64,000 bases of DNA, taken from the NCBI GenBank assembly GCA_017548445.1, contig JAFYZZ010000093.1:1-64000 (forward strand), written 5' to 3'. The stretch comes from Bacteroidales bacterium. GTDB lineage: Bacteria; Bacteroidota; Bacteroidia; Bacteroidales; UBA932. Under the pieces are notes generated by a model, which worked only from the letters and a program-made list of their open reading frames with translations, ran no database searches and was not told the origin of the DNA. This document shows, in pieces, positions 55,084-63,971 of the stretch (positions are counted from its first letter, which is position 1; the number at the start of each line of letters is the position of its first letter). Made by a program: the position numbers and the translations under genes.

Positions 55084-55950
55084 ATGACGGAAGGCAAGGC
55101 CATCATCCTGCTGCACTGCCCGGACCGGCAGGGCATCATCACCGACATTACGGGATTCATCACCCGCAACCACGGCAACATCGTTTACATCGACCAGTAC
55201 GTAGACACCATCGAGGGGCATCTGTTTATGCGCATCGAGTGGGAGCTCAAGGGATTCTTCATCCCCCGCGAACACATCAAGGAAGTCATAGACGAGCTGT
55301 TCGCCGAGCGCTATGAGATGACCTCCAGCATCTTCTTCAGCGACGAGCGGCCGCGGATGGCCATCTTCGTGAGCAAGATGAGCCACTGCCTCTACGACCT
55401 GCTGGCCCGCTACCGGGCGGGAGAATGGGACGTGGACATCCCCTGCATCGTCAGCAACCACGAGGACCTTCGTTTCGTGGCCGACCAGTTCGGCATCCCC
55501 TTCCACGTGTGGAGCATCGCTCCGGACAAGTCCAACCGCGCCGAGGTGGAGAAGGCCGAGATGGAACTGCTGCACGCCGAGCGCATCTCCTTCATCGTGC
55601 TCGCACGCTATATGCAGGTCATCAGCGACGAGATGATCGCGGAATATCCCCACCACATCATCAACATCCACCACTCCTTCCTGCCGGCCTTCGTGGGCGC
55701 GAAACCCTACCACCAGGCCTACGAGCGCGGTGTCAAGATCATCGGCGCCACGAGCCACTATGTCACGCGGGAGTTGGACGCCGGCCCCATCATCGAGCAG
55801 GACGTGGTGCGCATCACGCACAAAGACACGCCCGACAGCCTGGTGCTGAAAGGGCGTGACCTGGAGAAAATCGTCCTGAGCCGGGCCGTAACCAAGCACA
55901 TCGAGCGCAAGATCCTCACCTACAAGAACCGCACGATCGTATTCGGGTAA
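55084..55950 (+). CDS. purU: Formyltetrahydrofolate deformylase
   Basis: 288 residues. An N-terminal ACT domain (about 8-85, HCPDRQGIITDITGFI) precedes a formyl-transferase-fold catalytic domain with INIHHSFLPAFVGAKPY and the late DVVRITHKDT. It releases formate from 10-formyltetrahydrofolate, balancing one-carbon units for purine synthesis. It has its own promoter and converges with the DUF1460 gene, 4 bp apart. Confidence 0.95.
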   Translation: MTEGKAIILLHCPDRQGIITDITGFITRNHGNIVYIDQYVDTIEGHLFMRIEWELKGFFIPREHIKEVIDELFAERYEMTSSIFFSDERPRMAIFVSKMSHCLYDLLARYRAGEWDVDIPCIVSNHEDLRFVADQFGIPFHVWSIAPDKSNRAEVEKAEMELLHAERISFIVLARYMQVISDEMIAEYPHHIINIHHSFLPAFVGAKPYHQAYERGVKIIGATSHYVTRELDAGPIIEQDVVRITHKDTPDSLVLKGRDLEKIVLSRAVTKHIERKILTYKNRTIVFG

Positions 55951-55954
55951 TCTT

Positions 55955-56836
55955 TTACAGTACCCGCAGCACGGTGACGCCGAGGATGCGTCCGTTCGCC
56001 TGCAGGTAGGCCTCCAGGGTGCGCGGTTCCACGACGACCTTTTTAGCCGCCGAGGAGGCGTGGATGAAGCCCAGGCGGTCGCCGGGCTTTTCGCGGTAGG
56101 CGATGACGACGTGCGAGTAGTCCAGCCCCTCGATGGAGGTGGCGAAGCACAAGATGTCGCCGCTGCGGATGTCAGTTTCCGCGGCGGCCAGTTTTTCCTT
56201 CGGAAGATAATACCGCACGTATCCGTCCAGGCGCTCTTCGACCGTGCGGATGCGGCGGAGGTTCGCCTGCGCGTCCTGCGACTCCCCGGCCAAGGGCGCA
56301 TAGCTGCCCGGATGCTCTGACATATACCGGACCGGGCGCGGGTCCGCCACGCCGCCCAAGCTCTGCGTGATGTCCTCGAAGAGTCCGTCCCGGACCCCCT
56401 GCCGGATCCAGTCCGAGGTGTAATGAAGCCGCGAAGGGTAACCGTCGATGACGCCGTCGCGGTAGCGCGAGCGGACAATCGTAACGGCCAGGTCCTCGAA
56501 GGTGGCGTCCGCCCCGCAGCGGCGCGCCGTGTTCACCAGTCCCAGGCAGTTCTCCGCGAAGAGGATGCAGTCGGTCTTGGTGAGGAAGATGCGCAGACGC
56601 TCTTCCCTTCCCTCCTGCGTGCCGGCCACATAGGGTTGTCCCAGCATCTGCCGGGCCGCCCGGATCATCAACTCCGACGGACTCTCCCGGTCCGCCACGG
56701 GGGCAAGGTCTCCCAGGATGATTTCGCCCAGGGCGATGTCCTCGGCCCCGGACACATACGGAGTCGTCCCGGCAGGCTGCGCGTGCAGGCACAGCGTCGC
56801 GAAAGCCGCCAGGCAGAGCGGCAGGAGCCCTCTCAT
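55955..56836 (-). CDS. DUF1460 amidase-like secreted protein
   Basis: 293 residues. Signal peptide 1-20 (ending LHAQ). The probable nucleophile is C90 in TKTDCILFAENCL and the base H242 in DYSHVVIAY, as in the DUF1460/NlpC-P60-like family, thought to cleave peptidoglycan amide bonds. The exact bond cut is unknown. It lies 12 nt after a small lipoprotein gene and may share its transcript. Confidence 0.85.
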   Translation of the reverse strand: MRGLLPLCLAAFATLCLHAQPAGTTPYVSGAEDIALGEIILGDLAPVADRESPSELMIRAARQMLGQPYVAGTQEGREERLRIFLTKTDCILFAENCLGLVNTARRCGADATFEDLAVTIVRSRYRDGVIDGYPSRLHYTSDWIRQGVRDGLFEDITQSLGGVADPRPVRYMSEHPGSYAPLAGESQDAQANLRRIRTVEERLDGYVRYYLPKEKLAAAETDIRSGDILCFATSIEGLDYSHVVIAYREKPGDRLGFIHASSAAKKVVVEPRTLEAYLQANGRILGVTVLRVL

Positions 56837-56848
56837 CGGAGTGCTCCG

Positions 56849-57238
56849 CTAGTTATCGTTTTCCGAGGCGCCGAGACTCTTCAGGAACTCGCCCACCTCC
56901 TCGAAGATGCCGGGGACCTGCTCACCGATTTCCTCGACGGTGGAGGACATGCTGTTGAAGCCCGCCTTCACGGCAGTCTTGAAATACTTGGCAGAGGCGT
57001 CGCGGAAACGTTTGATCTCGTCCTGGGTGAGGGAGCCCTTCTTGTCCAGAAACTCCTTGTAGAGTTTGTCGAACTTCTCGTTGGACTTCACCCACTGGTC
57101 CTGGGTGTAGTTGTCGCCGTTCTTCTCCACGGTGGCGGCAAGGGCTTCCATCCGGCCGGGCAGGCTCAAACGGTCGCAGGAGGCGGCGAGCAGCAGCGCG
57201 CACAGCGCCGCAAGCATCAAGGCAAGGAATCTGTTCAT
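56849..57238 (-). CDS. Small helical lipoprotein
   Basis: 129 residues. Signal sequence with lipobox LLAASC; the mature part is charged and helical (TQDQWVKSNEKFDKLYKEFLDKKG, DASAKYFKTAVKAGF). No enzyme motif. Probably an envelope-anchored protein. The ATG at 57238 (MNRFLALM) is preferred to one six codons upstream. A -7 box lies at 57256-57263. Confidence 0.75.
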   Translation of the reverse strand: MNRFLALMLAALCALLLAASCDRLSLPGRMEALAATVEKNGDNYTQDQWVKSNEKFDKLYKEFLDKKGSLTQDEIKRFRDASAKYFKTAVKAGFNSMSSTVEEIGEQVPGIFEEVGEFLKSLGASENDN

Positions 57239-57255
57239 ATGCGATTTGTTTTGCA

Positions 57256-57280
57256 CAAATATAACAATTTTGTATATTTG
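57256..57280. promoter_or_regulatory. Back-to-back -7 elements of divergent promoters
   Basis: CAAATATA (57256-57263, minus-strand TATATTTG) and TATATTTG (57273-57280, plus) are separated by 9 nt. Each promoter would place its -33 region in the other's transcribed leader, so firing may be mutually exclusive. Confidence 0.6.
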
Positions 57281-57359
57281 TCACGAGGCTGCATAGAAAG
57301 TTCCTATTTACTCTTCCTGAGATCTTTACTTTCCGCAGTCTCTTTTTTTATTGACCACT

Positions 57360-59180
57360 ATGAATCCGATTCTCATACAGTTCTTCAAGGCGGCCGTCCC
57401 CGGCGCCCCGGCCGCAGCGGATCCCGCCAGGCTGCAGGCAGATGCGTTCAAGTGCGGATACCTCATCCACCCCGACCTGCTGAACACGGACCTGGAGGCC
57501 TTCATCGCCCGCCAGACGGCGGACCCGAACGCCACCTTCTACAAGCGCTGGGAGGATATGATGTCCAAGAACCGGCTCGAACTGCTGCTGGACCAGATCC
57601 GCCACTATGCCAGCACCTACGGGACAGGCTTTACGCAGCCGGGCAACGGCTACGTGCCCAACGACGGCGCCGAGGCGCCGGATTTCAAGGAACTGACCTT
57701 CATCGCCCCCATCAGTGAAGAGGAACTGTATGCCCGTTGCCTCAAACTGGTCCAGAGCGGCGCCGCGCTCAAGTCGGAAACGGTCAAAGTGGTCTGCGAA
57801 GCCATTACGGACCACCTCTCCAAGCATCCTGAAGAGCCTTTCGAAATCGACTCCGTCCGCAACCGCGAGGCGCTCAGCATCCTCTGCAAGGCGCTGGGCC
57901 GCCGGCCTTCCGCGCCCGTGGACCTGCTGCGCTACATCCTGTACGAGGCCACCGGGGAAACCCTGCTCATCCAGTCGCAGGATATGCTGGCCACAGTCCG
58001 CGAAAATGCGGAGAAATTCGATTTCCGCCAGCTCTCCCAGGCTGAACTGGACGCCTTGGCCAGCATCTTCTACCGTTTCAAGAACCTCTTTCTGGCCTTC
58101 CGCACGCAGGAGGATTATGACCGCAAGCGGAACGCCTACATCCGGAAACCTTCCTTCAACCGGGCGGTAATCAACCGCATCCGGCGCGCCGCTCCCCGGC
58201 TGCACGTCCCGATGAAGTTGGGCTTCTGGGAAGGCCTGCTCGCCGCCGACGTGAGCGAGGAACAGCTGCGCGCAAGGCTCGACGGCGTGTCCAACTTCAA
58301 GCTGGTCACCTTGTTGCAGACCATCCGCGAGCGTCTGCTCACCGAACCCGGCGCCCCGCTGATGTACCTCATCCGCAACGGTAGCGTGTGGCTGAAAGAC
58401 GCCCCGCAGCGCAGCGGACGCCAGGAATATCTGGAGATGCTGGAGCGCGTGCTGCACGAACGGCTGGTCCGGAATCTCTCGGCGAAAGCGTGCAGTGTAC
58501 GCTTTCCGGAGCAGCTGGTCCTCACCTGCCCCGCATCGGAAAAGAACTTCGTGGGAAGCATCCCCTTCGGCTCCTGCTACAGGATGAGCGACCACAACTT
58601 CTTCGGCATCTACTGGCGCCAGGAGTGGGGCTGCCACGACTTCGACATCAGCTTCGTGGACTGGAGCGGCGCCAAGACCGGCTGGAACGCCGCCTACAAC
58701 ACCGGGGAGACCTTCTACTCCGGCGATATGACCGAAGCCGACCCGGAAGCCAGCGAACTGATGTATTGCCGCGAAGGCTGTCCGGACGGTACCGTCTATT
58801 GCAGCCGTTACAACGGAAAGGAAGGCAGCCGCTTCCGCTTCTTCTTCGGACGGCAGGACATCGTGAAGGTGACGGAGAATTATATGGTGGACCCGAACGC
58901 CAAGGTGGTGGACGAGGAAGTGGTCTCCGACCGTCGGGAAAAGATGCTCGCCGTGGTGAGCGGCGGCTGGATCTTCCTGATGGACCTCGCCACGGGCCGG
59001 GGCCGCGTGTCGTCCGGCAAGGACGCCGGACGCAAGGAAGCCGTCATCGCGCGCAAGGCGCGCTGCTTCCTGTCGCTGCGCGAACTCCTGCTGGAAGCCG
59101 GCTTCACGGAAAACGCCGACAATCCTCAGCTCGACCTCACGGAGCTGAAGAAGGACACCCTGCTCGCGCTCTTCGCCTGA
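57360..59180 (+). CDS. Large hypothetical protein
   Basis: 606 residues, no signal peptide or membrane helix. The first two thirds are helical and repetitive (for example LRYILYEATGETLLIQSQDML). The C-terminal third is strand-rich with DHNFFGIYWRQEWGCHDFDI, GWNAAYNTGETFYSGDMT and a final helix. I recall similar tandem layouts in uncharacterised bacterial proteins but cannot name a family. It may bind metal or a ligand through the C-terminal part. The ATG at 57360 is preferred to a TTG at 57351. It converges with the PEP-synthase-like gene, 1 nt apart. Confidence 0.72.
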   Translation: MNPILIQFFKAAVPGAPAAADPARLQADAFKCGYLIHPDLLNTDLEAFIARQTADPNATFYKRWEDMMSKNRLELLLDQIRHYASTYGTGFTQPGNGYVPNDGAEAPDFKELTFIAPISEEELYARCLKLVQSGAALKSETVKVVCEAITDHLSKHPEEPFEIDSVRNREALSILCKALGRRPSAPVDLLRYILYEATGETLLIQSQDMLATVRENAEKFDFRQLSQAELDALASIFYRFKNLFLAFRTQEDYDRKRNAYIRKPSFNRAVINRIRRAAPRLHVPMKLGFWEGLLAADVSEEQLRARLDGVSNFKLVTLLQTIRERLLTEPGAPLMYLIRNGSVWLKDAPQRSGRQEYLEMLERVLHERLVRNLSAKACSVRFPEQLVLTCPASEKNFVGSIPFGSCYRMSDHNFFGIYWRQEWGCHDFDISFVDWSGAKTGWNAAYNTGETFYSGDMTEADPEASELMYCREGCPDGTVYCSRYNGKEGSRFRFFFGRQDIVKVTENYMVDPNAKVVDEEVVSDRREKMLAVVSGGWIFLMDLATGRGRVSSGKDAGRKEAVIARKARCFLSLRELLLEAGFTENADNPQLDLTELKKDTLLALFA

Positions 59181-59181
59181 G

Positions 59182-62124
59182 TTACTTGATCAGCGCGCGG
59201 CCGGTGCGGCCGTCGATGCAGATCTGCAGGTCTTCGTCGAAATGAACCTGGCGCAGGTACTGCGTCTCGAACTCGGCACTCATCGCATCCAGCCGGGCGG
59301 CGTCGAAGCACTCGCCGGTGCGGGCGAACGGATTCACGTTCACGTAGCCCGCGTTGAAGGAAGTCATATTCTGGAAGAAGTGCGTGCCCTGGCTGGGATC
59401 CACGCGGAAGTGGTCCAGGCAGCACTCCACGATGGCGCGCGCCTCGGAAATGTCGCTCCACTGCACCGGCACGCCCAGCGACGGGATGCTGGAACCCCAG
59501 CGCCCGTAGCCGACCAGCACGTAATTGCGGTTCTGCGCACGCATCCGGTTGTTGAGTTCCCGGAGCTCGGCAGCCATCTGATGCGTTTTCAGCGTATCGA
59601 AGCCCGATTCGCGCAGGTACACGATGTCCCGCACCCCCTTGATCCAGCCCGGACCGATGGCGCTACCCGAAGAGACGATGGCACCGTCCGTATCCACGCC
59701 GCTCCAGTCCACTTCGGCGCCCAGCCCGTCGGCCGAGATGGGCCGCACCTGCAGGACGTTGAAGATGGCGGGGCTGTCGGGGCCCACGTCCAGGTTCGCC
59801 GCGAACTCGATCTCCACGCCGCAGCGGACTTCCCGCTGCATAATGTCCAGCAGTTCGTTCAAGATGTCGGCGAGGGGGAAGGTGTTGTATTTGAGGATGT
59901 GGGCGAAGGTCACGAACTTCGGGCCCTGCGGGACCGGCGAGTCCACCATCCGCATATTCTCGTAATCGTAGGTCGAGACCACCTTGCCGAAAGCGCGGAA
60001 GCGTCCGCAGTCCGTGACCGGGATGCGGTCCAGGTTCACCGCGTCGTCCACCGAGGTCTTGAACTTGTCCGGCTGCAGGTCCAGGGCGAACATCGCCTGC
60101 TGGGTCTCGCTCATCACCAGTTCCGGCGTGGAGGTCTGCAGGACGTTGCGCGGGTACTTCGGCGAGAATCGCAGCACCTGGTCGCCGTCCACGACGGCCT
60201 TGCCCAGGCCGAAGGCCAGCTTGGCCACGCCGTCTTCCGGCTTCTCGTAACCCAGCGGATAGAAATTGACCGAACGGGCCACGCCCGAGAAGGTCGGGAA
60301 GAAGTAGCCTCCGTCCTCGCTGCCGCAGATCTCCTGAAGGACGATCGACATCTTCTCCTCCGAGAGCACGTTGGCCGTAGCGGTGATGTAGCCTCTGGAC
60401 GAAGCGAAATACACGGAAGCATAGACACTCTTGATCGCCTTGGAGAGCAGGCGGAGCTCCTGATCCTCATTCTCCGTGTGCGGGATCATATAGGTCGAAT
60501 AGACACCCGCAAACGGTTGATAGTAAGAATCTTCCAATTTAGAGGACGAGCGTACTGCCAGCGGCTTCCGCACATTGCGGATGAATACGCGCAAGGCGTC
60601 GGTCAGCTCCTGCGGGAGCGTGGAGGCCACAAATTCCGACAGGATCTCGGCGTCCGAGAGGTCAGAGTTGATGACGAATTTCAGACCGTTCTCACGGATG
60701 AAACGATCGAAGAACTCGGTAGTGATCACGAGCGTCCGCGGCACCAGCACGCGCACGTCCTCCCATTTGTCATACAAGTCGTATTTCTGCAGGATGTGGT
60801 TCAGGAAGGCCAGGCCACGCGCCTTTCCTCCCATAGACCCCGACCCGATCCGGGCAAACCAGATGGCATCATTGTAGGAAGCGGCATCGAAGCGGGCCAC
60901 CACGCCGAGCCCCTGGCCGATGCGGTAGTCGCGGATCATCCGCAGGTTCATCTCGCGCACCTCGGCCACGTCCTCGTCGGAATGGATATGGATCGGACGG
61001 AAGAGGTCGCCGATCGAGAAGATACCGCGCCCGTAGAACCAGCGGGAAATATAATTCTTGTTGGAAAGCTCACGCAGGTCGTGGTCGGACATCCGGGCAA
61101 TCAACTGCTCGAACTCGTAGAGGTTGTGCGCCCGGGCGGTCACCCGCCCCGTCCCGGGATCGGTCAAGACGAAATCACCGAAACCGAATTCGCGTCCGAT
61201 GTATTCCGACAACTCCTGGGTGAGGGTCTTGGAGCGCTTGTGCACGAAGCCCACCCCAAGCTGGGCGGCTACGGAGCGCATGCTCTCCTGCGAGGACTGC
61301 ATCAGGAACGGCAGCGTCGGATCTTCTTTCCGGACCAGGCGGCACAGGTCGATGCCGGCGTCGATTTTCTCGTCTTCCGGCCGGTCGCCCTTGTGGACGA
61401 CGAAGCCGATGTCGGAGATGATGCCCAGAATGTTGGCCTTGTATTTCTGGTAATAGTTGTAGGCCTCGTCGTAGCACGTGGCCATCAGGATCTTGGGGCG
61501 GGCTCGCTTGCGTAGGAACTGCTGTTCCTCGTTCAGCGCGTCGCGCACCGCCTCGCTGTTCTGCTGGAGCACCAGCTTGTACAGCAGGGGCAGGTAAGTC
61601 GAATAATAGCGCACGGAATCTTCCACAAGCAGGATGACGCGGGCCCCCATCTGCAGGCAGTCGTGCTCGGCGTTGAGCTTGTCCTCCAGCAGTTTGATGA
61701 TGGCGATGAGCACGTCCGTGCTGTTGTTCCAGCAAAAGACGTAGTCGATGCCCTCGTGGTCATGGTCCGCGATTTTCTGATAAATCTCCCGGGAGAAGGC
61801 GCTCAACAGGACGATCGGGGTGTCCGGCGCGAGTTTCTTGGCCTCCAGCGAGAAACCGAACGCATCCAGCTTCCCGACGTTGTACATCGTGATGATGAGG
61901 TCGAAACCGTTGTCCCGTTCGAGGATCCCGATGGCATCCAGGGTGGACTCGGCCCGCACGATGGCGGGCGGGTTGCTCAGGTTGAGCTCCGCATACTCCT
62001 GGGTGATCTGGGCCTCGATGTGCCCGTCCTCCTCGAGGGAGAAACTGTCATAATTGTTACAAACCAGGAGGATCCGTCGAATCCTCCTGGCCATCAGTTT
62101 GGTATAATCCGTGTTGTTGCTCAT
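59182..62124 (-). CDS. Receiver-domain / PEP-synthase-like ATP-binding fusion protein
   Basis: 980 residues. Two receiver-like domains come first (about 15-150 and 160-320). In the first, the place of the phospho-acceptor Asp reads IITMYNVG, so it cannot be phosphorylated there; the second keeps an aspartate in GIISDIGF. The rest (about 400-900) resembles the pyruvate/ATP-grasp domain of PEP synthase (GSGSMGGKARGLAFLN, AVRSSSKLEDSYYQPFAGVYSTYM). I see no phosphohistidine swivel motif or C-terminal PEP barrel, so it is unlikely to be a working PEP synthase. It follows gdhA by 6 nt. Confidence 0.85.
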   Translation of the reverse strand: MSNNTDYTKLMARRIRRILLVCNNYDSFSLEEDGHIEAQITQEYAELNLSNPPAIVRAESTLDAIGILERDNGFDLIITMYNVGKLDAFGFSLEAKKLAPDTPIVLLSAFSREIYQKIADHDHEGIDYVFCWNNSTDVLIAIIKLLEDKLNAEHDCLQMGARVILLVEDSVRYYSTYLPLLYKLVLQQNSEAVRDALNEEQQFLRKRARPKILMATCYDEAYNYYQKYKANILGIISDIGFVVHKGDRPEDEKIDAGIDLCRLVRKEDPTLPFLMQSSQESMRSVAAQLGVGFVHKRSKTLTQELSEYIGREFGFGDFVLTDPGTGRVTARAHNLYEFEQLIARMSDHDLRELSNKNYISRWFYGRGIFSIGDLFRPIHIHSDEDVAEVREMNLRMIRDYRIGQGLGVVARFDAASYNDAIWFARIGSGSMGGKARGLAFLNHILQKYDLYDKWEDVRVLVPRTLVITTEFFDRFIRENGLKFVINSDLSDAEILSEFVASTLPQELTDALRVFIRNVRKPLAVRSSSKLEDSYYQPFAGVYSTYMIPHTENEDQELRLLSKAIKSVYASVYFASSRGYITATANVLSEEKMSIVLQEICGSEDGGYFFPTFSGVARSVNFYPLGYEKPEDGVAKLAFGLGKAVVDGDQVLRFSPKYPRNVLQTSTPELVMSETQQAMFALDLQPDKFKTSVDDAVNLDRIPVTDCGRFRAFGKVVSTYDYENMRMVDSPVPQGPKFVTFAHILKYNTFPLADILNELLDIMQREVRCGVEIEFAANLDVGPDSPAIFNVLQVRPISADGLGAEVDWSGVDTDGAIVSSGSAIGPGWIKGVRDIVYLRESGFDTLKTHQMAAELRELNNRMRAQNRNYVLVGYGRWGSSIPSLGVPVQWSDISEARAIVECCLDHFRVDPSQGTHFFQNMTSFNAGYVNVNPFARTGECFDAARLDAMSAEFETQYLRQVHFDEDLQICIDGRTGRALIK

Positions 62125-62130
62125 ATTCTA

Positions 62131-63486
62131 TCAGACCAATCCCTGGTCCACCATCGCATTGGCGACCTTGATGAAGCCGGCAATGTTGGCACCCTTGACG
62201 TAGTTGATATATCCGTCCTCCTCGGTGCCGTACTTGATGCAGGCGGCGTGGATGTCGGACATGATCCGGTGCAGGTGCTCGTCCACTTCTTCGGAGGTCC
62301 ACTTCTGGCGGATGGAGTTCTGGGTCATCTCCAGACCGGACGTCGCCACGCCGCCGGCGTTGGACGCCTTGCCCGGCGAGTAGAGCATCTTGTTCGCCTG
62401 GAAGATGGCGATGGCTTCCGGCGTGGAGGGCATGTTGGCCCCCTCGACGACGCACCAGCAGCCGCCCTTCACCAGGTTCTCCGCGTCGGCCTTCTCGATC
62501 TCGTTCTGCGTCGCGCACGGGAGGGCGATGTCGCAGGGGATGCGCCAGGGGCGCTCGCCCGGGAAGTACTGGGCTTTCGGGTATTTGGCTGCGTATTCCT
62601 TGATGCGGCCGCGGCGGATATTCTTGAGCTCGAGCACGAACTTGTGCTTCTCCTCGTCGATGCCGTCCGGGTCGTAGATGAAGCCGTCGGAGTCGGACAG
62701 GGTCACGACCTTGGCGCCCAGGCGCATAGCTTTCTGGGTGGCGTACTGGGCCACGTTGCCGGAACCGGAGATCACCACGGTCTTGCCCTCGAAGGTCTCA
62801 TTGCGCGTGGCGAGCATCTCCTGGGCGAAGTAGCAGACGCCGTAGCCCGTGGCTTCCGGACGGAGGAGGCTGCCGCCCCAGGCGAGGCCCTTGCCGGTCA
62901 GCGTGCCGGTGAACTCGTCGCGCAGGCGCTTGTACTGGCCGAACATATAACCGATTTCGCGGCCACCCACGCCGATGTCGCCGGCCGGGACGTCCGTATC
63001 GGCGCCGATGTGGCGCTGCAGCTCGGTCATGAAGCTCTGGCAGAAACGCATCACCTCGGCATCGGATTTGCCGCGGGGGCTGAAGTCGGATCCGCCTTTT
63101 CCGCCGCCCATCGGGAGGGTGGTCAGGGAGTTCTTGAAGGTCTGCTCGAAGGCGAGGAACTTCAGGATGCTGAGGTTCACGCTCGCGTGGAAGCGGATGC
63201 CGCCCTTGTAGGGGCCCAGGGCGCTGTTCATCTGCACACGGTATCCGCGGTTGATGTGGATCTCGCCCTTGTCGTCGGTCCAGGGGACGCGGAATATGAT
63301 GACCCGCTCCGGCTCGACCATACGCTCAAGGATCTTGAGATCCATCAGATAAGGGTAAGAGGTGACATAAGGCGCTACACTTTCCACCACCTCCCGGACA
63401 GCCTGGTGGAATTCCTTCTCGCCAGGATTGCGCGCGACCAGCTCATCCATAAAGCGGTCGACGTAGTTCTGTGTGAATTTGTCCAT
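62131..63486 (-). CDS. gdhA: NADP-type glutamate dehydrogenase
   Basis: 451 residues, usual length. Substrate-binding K94 (ALGPYKGGIRFH) and K130 (LPMGGGKGGSDFSP) are present; the nucleotide loop is VISGSGNVAQYA. It makes glutamate from 2-oxoglutarate and ammonium and complements the GS-GOGAT pair. The assignment of NADP over NAD rests on overall resemblance to Bacteroides and enteric GdhA. It is first in a two-gene unit with the PEP-synthase-like gene. Confidence 0.95.
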   Translation of the reverse strand: MDKFTQNYVDRFMDELVARNPGEKEFHQAVREVVESVAPYVTSYPYLMDLKILERMVEPERVIIFRVPWTDDKGEIHINRGYRVQMNSALGPYKGGIRFHASVNLSILKFLAFEQTFKNSLTTLPMGGGKGGSDFSPRGKSDAEVMRFCQSFMTELQRHIGADTDVPAGDIGVGGREIGYMFGQYKRLRDEFTGTLTGKGLAWGGSLLRPEATGYGVCYFAQEMLATRNETFEGKTVVISGSGNVAQYATQKAMRLGAKVVTLSDSDGFIYDPDGIDEEKHKFVLELKNIRRGRIKEYAAKYPKAQYFPGERPWRIPCDIALPCATQNEIEKADAENLVKGGCWCVVEGANMPSTPEAIAIFQANKMLYSPGKASNAGGVATSGLEMTQNSIRQKWTSEEVDEHLHRIMSDIHAACIKYGTEEDGYINYVKGANIAGFIKVANAMVDQGLV

Positions 63487-63512
63487 AATGAGGGATAATA
63501 ACTAACCGGATT

Positions 63513-63520
63513 CAAATATA
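63513..63520 (-). promoter_or_regulatory. -7 promoter element of gdhA
   Basis: On the minus strand TATATTTG, followed by AATCCGGTTAGTTATTATCCC and the ATG at 63486. No exact TTG at the -33 distance. Confidence 0.55.
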
Positions 63521-63610
63521 AACAAAATATTTTAAAAACATTACCCTTCTTCGGGGTTTTTTCTTCCCGCAGCCGCATATCGCCGCAAGCGAAACAACCT
63601 GTAGCTCCGG

Positions 63611-63742
63611 CGGCAGGCAGGCTTGCCCCTTCTAACCTTCCGTTCGCTTCGCTCACTCCATCCCTCCCACGCCTGACGGCGCGGGCCCCTCCCGTTCATA
63701 AGCCACGGGCGGCTACGGTTCTCAGGGGCAACCTGCCTGCCG
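63611..63742. repeat. 132-bp element bounded by 19-20 bp inverted repeats
   Basis: The left arm (63611-63630) and the right arm (63724-63742) are reverse complements except for one extra base in the left arm. The interior is about 93 bp, GC-rich, with no reading frame of note. It could be a small non-autonomous mobile element or a structured RNA. No target-site duplication is evident. Confidence 0.6.
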
Positions 63743-63936
63743 ACCTACGCCTTTCAAGCTAGTATTCCAGGGTATTGCGAGCGAAACGCTCTTTTGTCGT
63801 TTCGCGTAGCGGCGTCCAAATAAGCTTCGTGTACTGAAAAAATGTCAGTAGCTTTGACAAAATGTCTTGATTATCAATGATTTATAGGTGGTTTTTGGAC
63901 AAAATGACGCAAAATCGCAGGTGGTCCGAGGATTGT

Positions 63937-63971
63937 AATCTTGTAAAGCGTCCCCCGGTCGGGACAAGATT
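63937..63971. other. Bulged hairpin near the window end
   Basis: AATCTTG/CAAGATT outer arms and TCCC/GGGA inner arms around CCGGTC, with a 7-nt bulge on one side. No T-run follows on either strand, so it is not a classical terminator. Confidence 0.45.
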
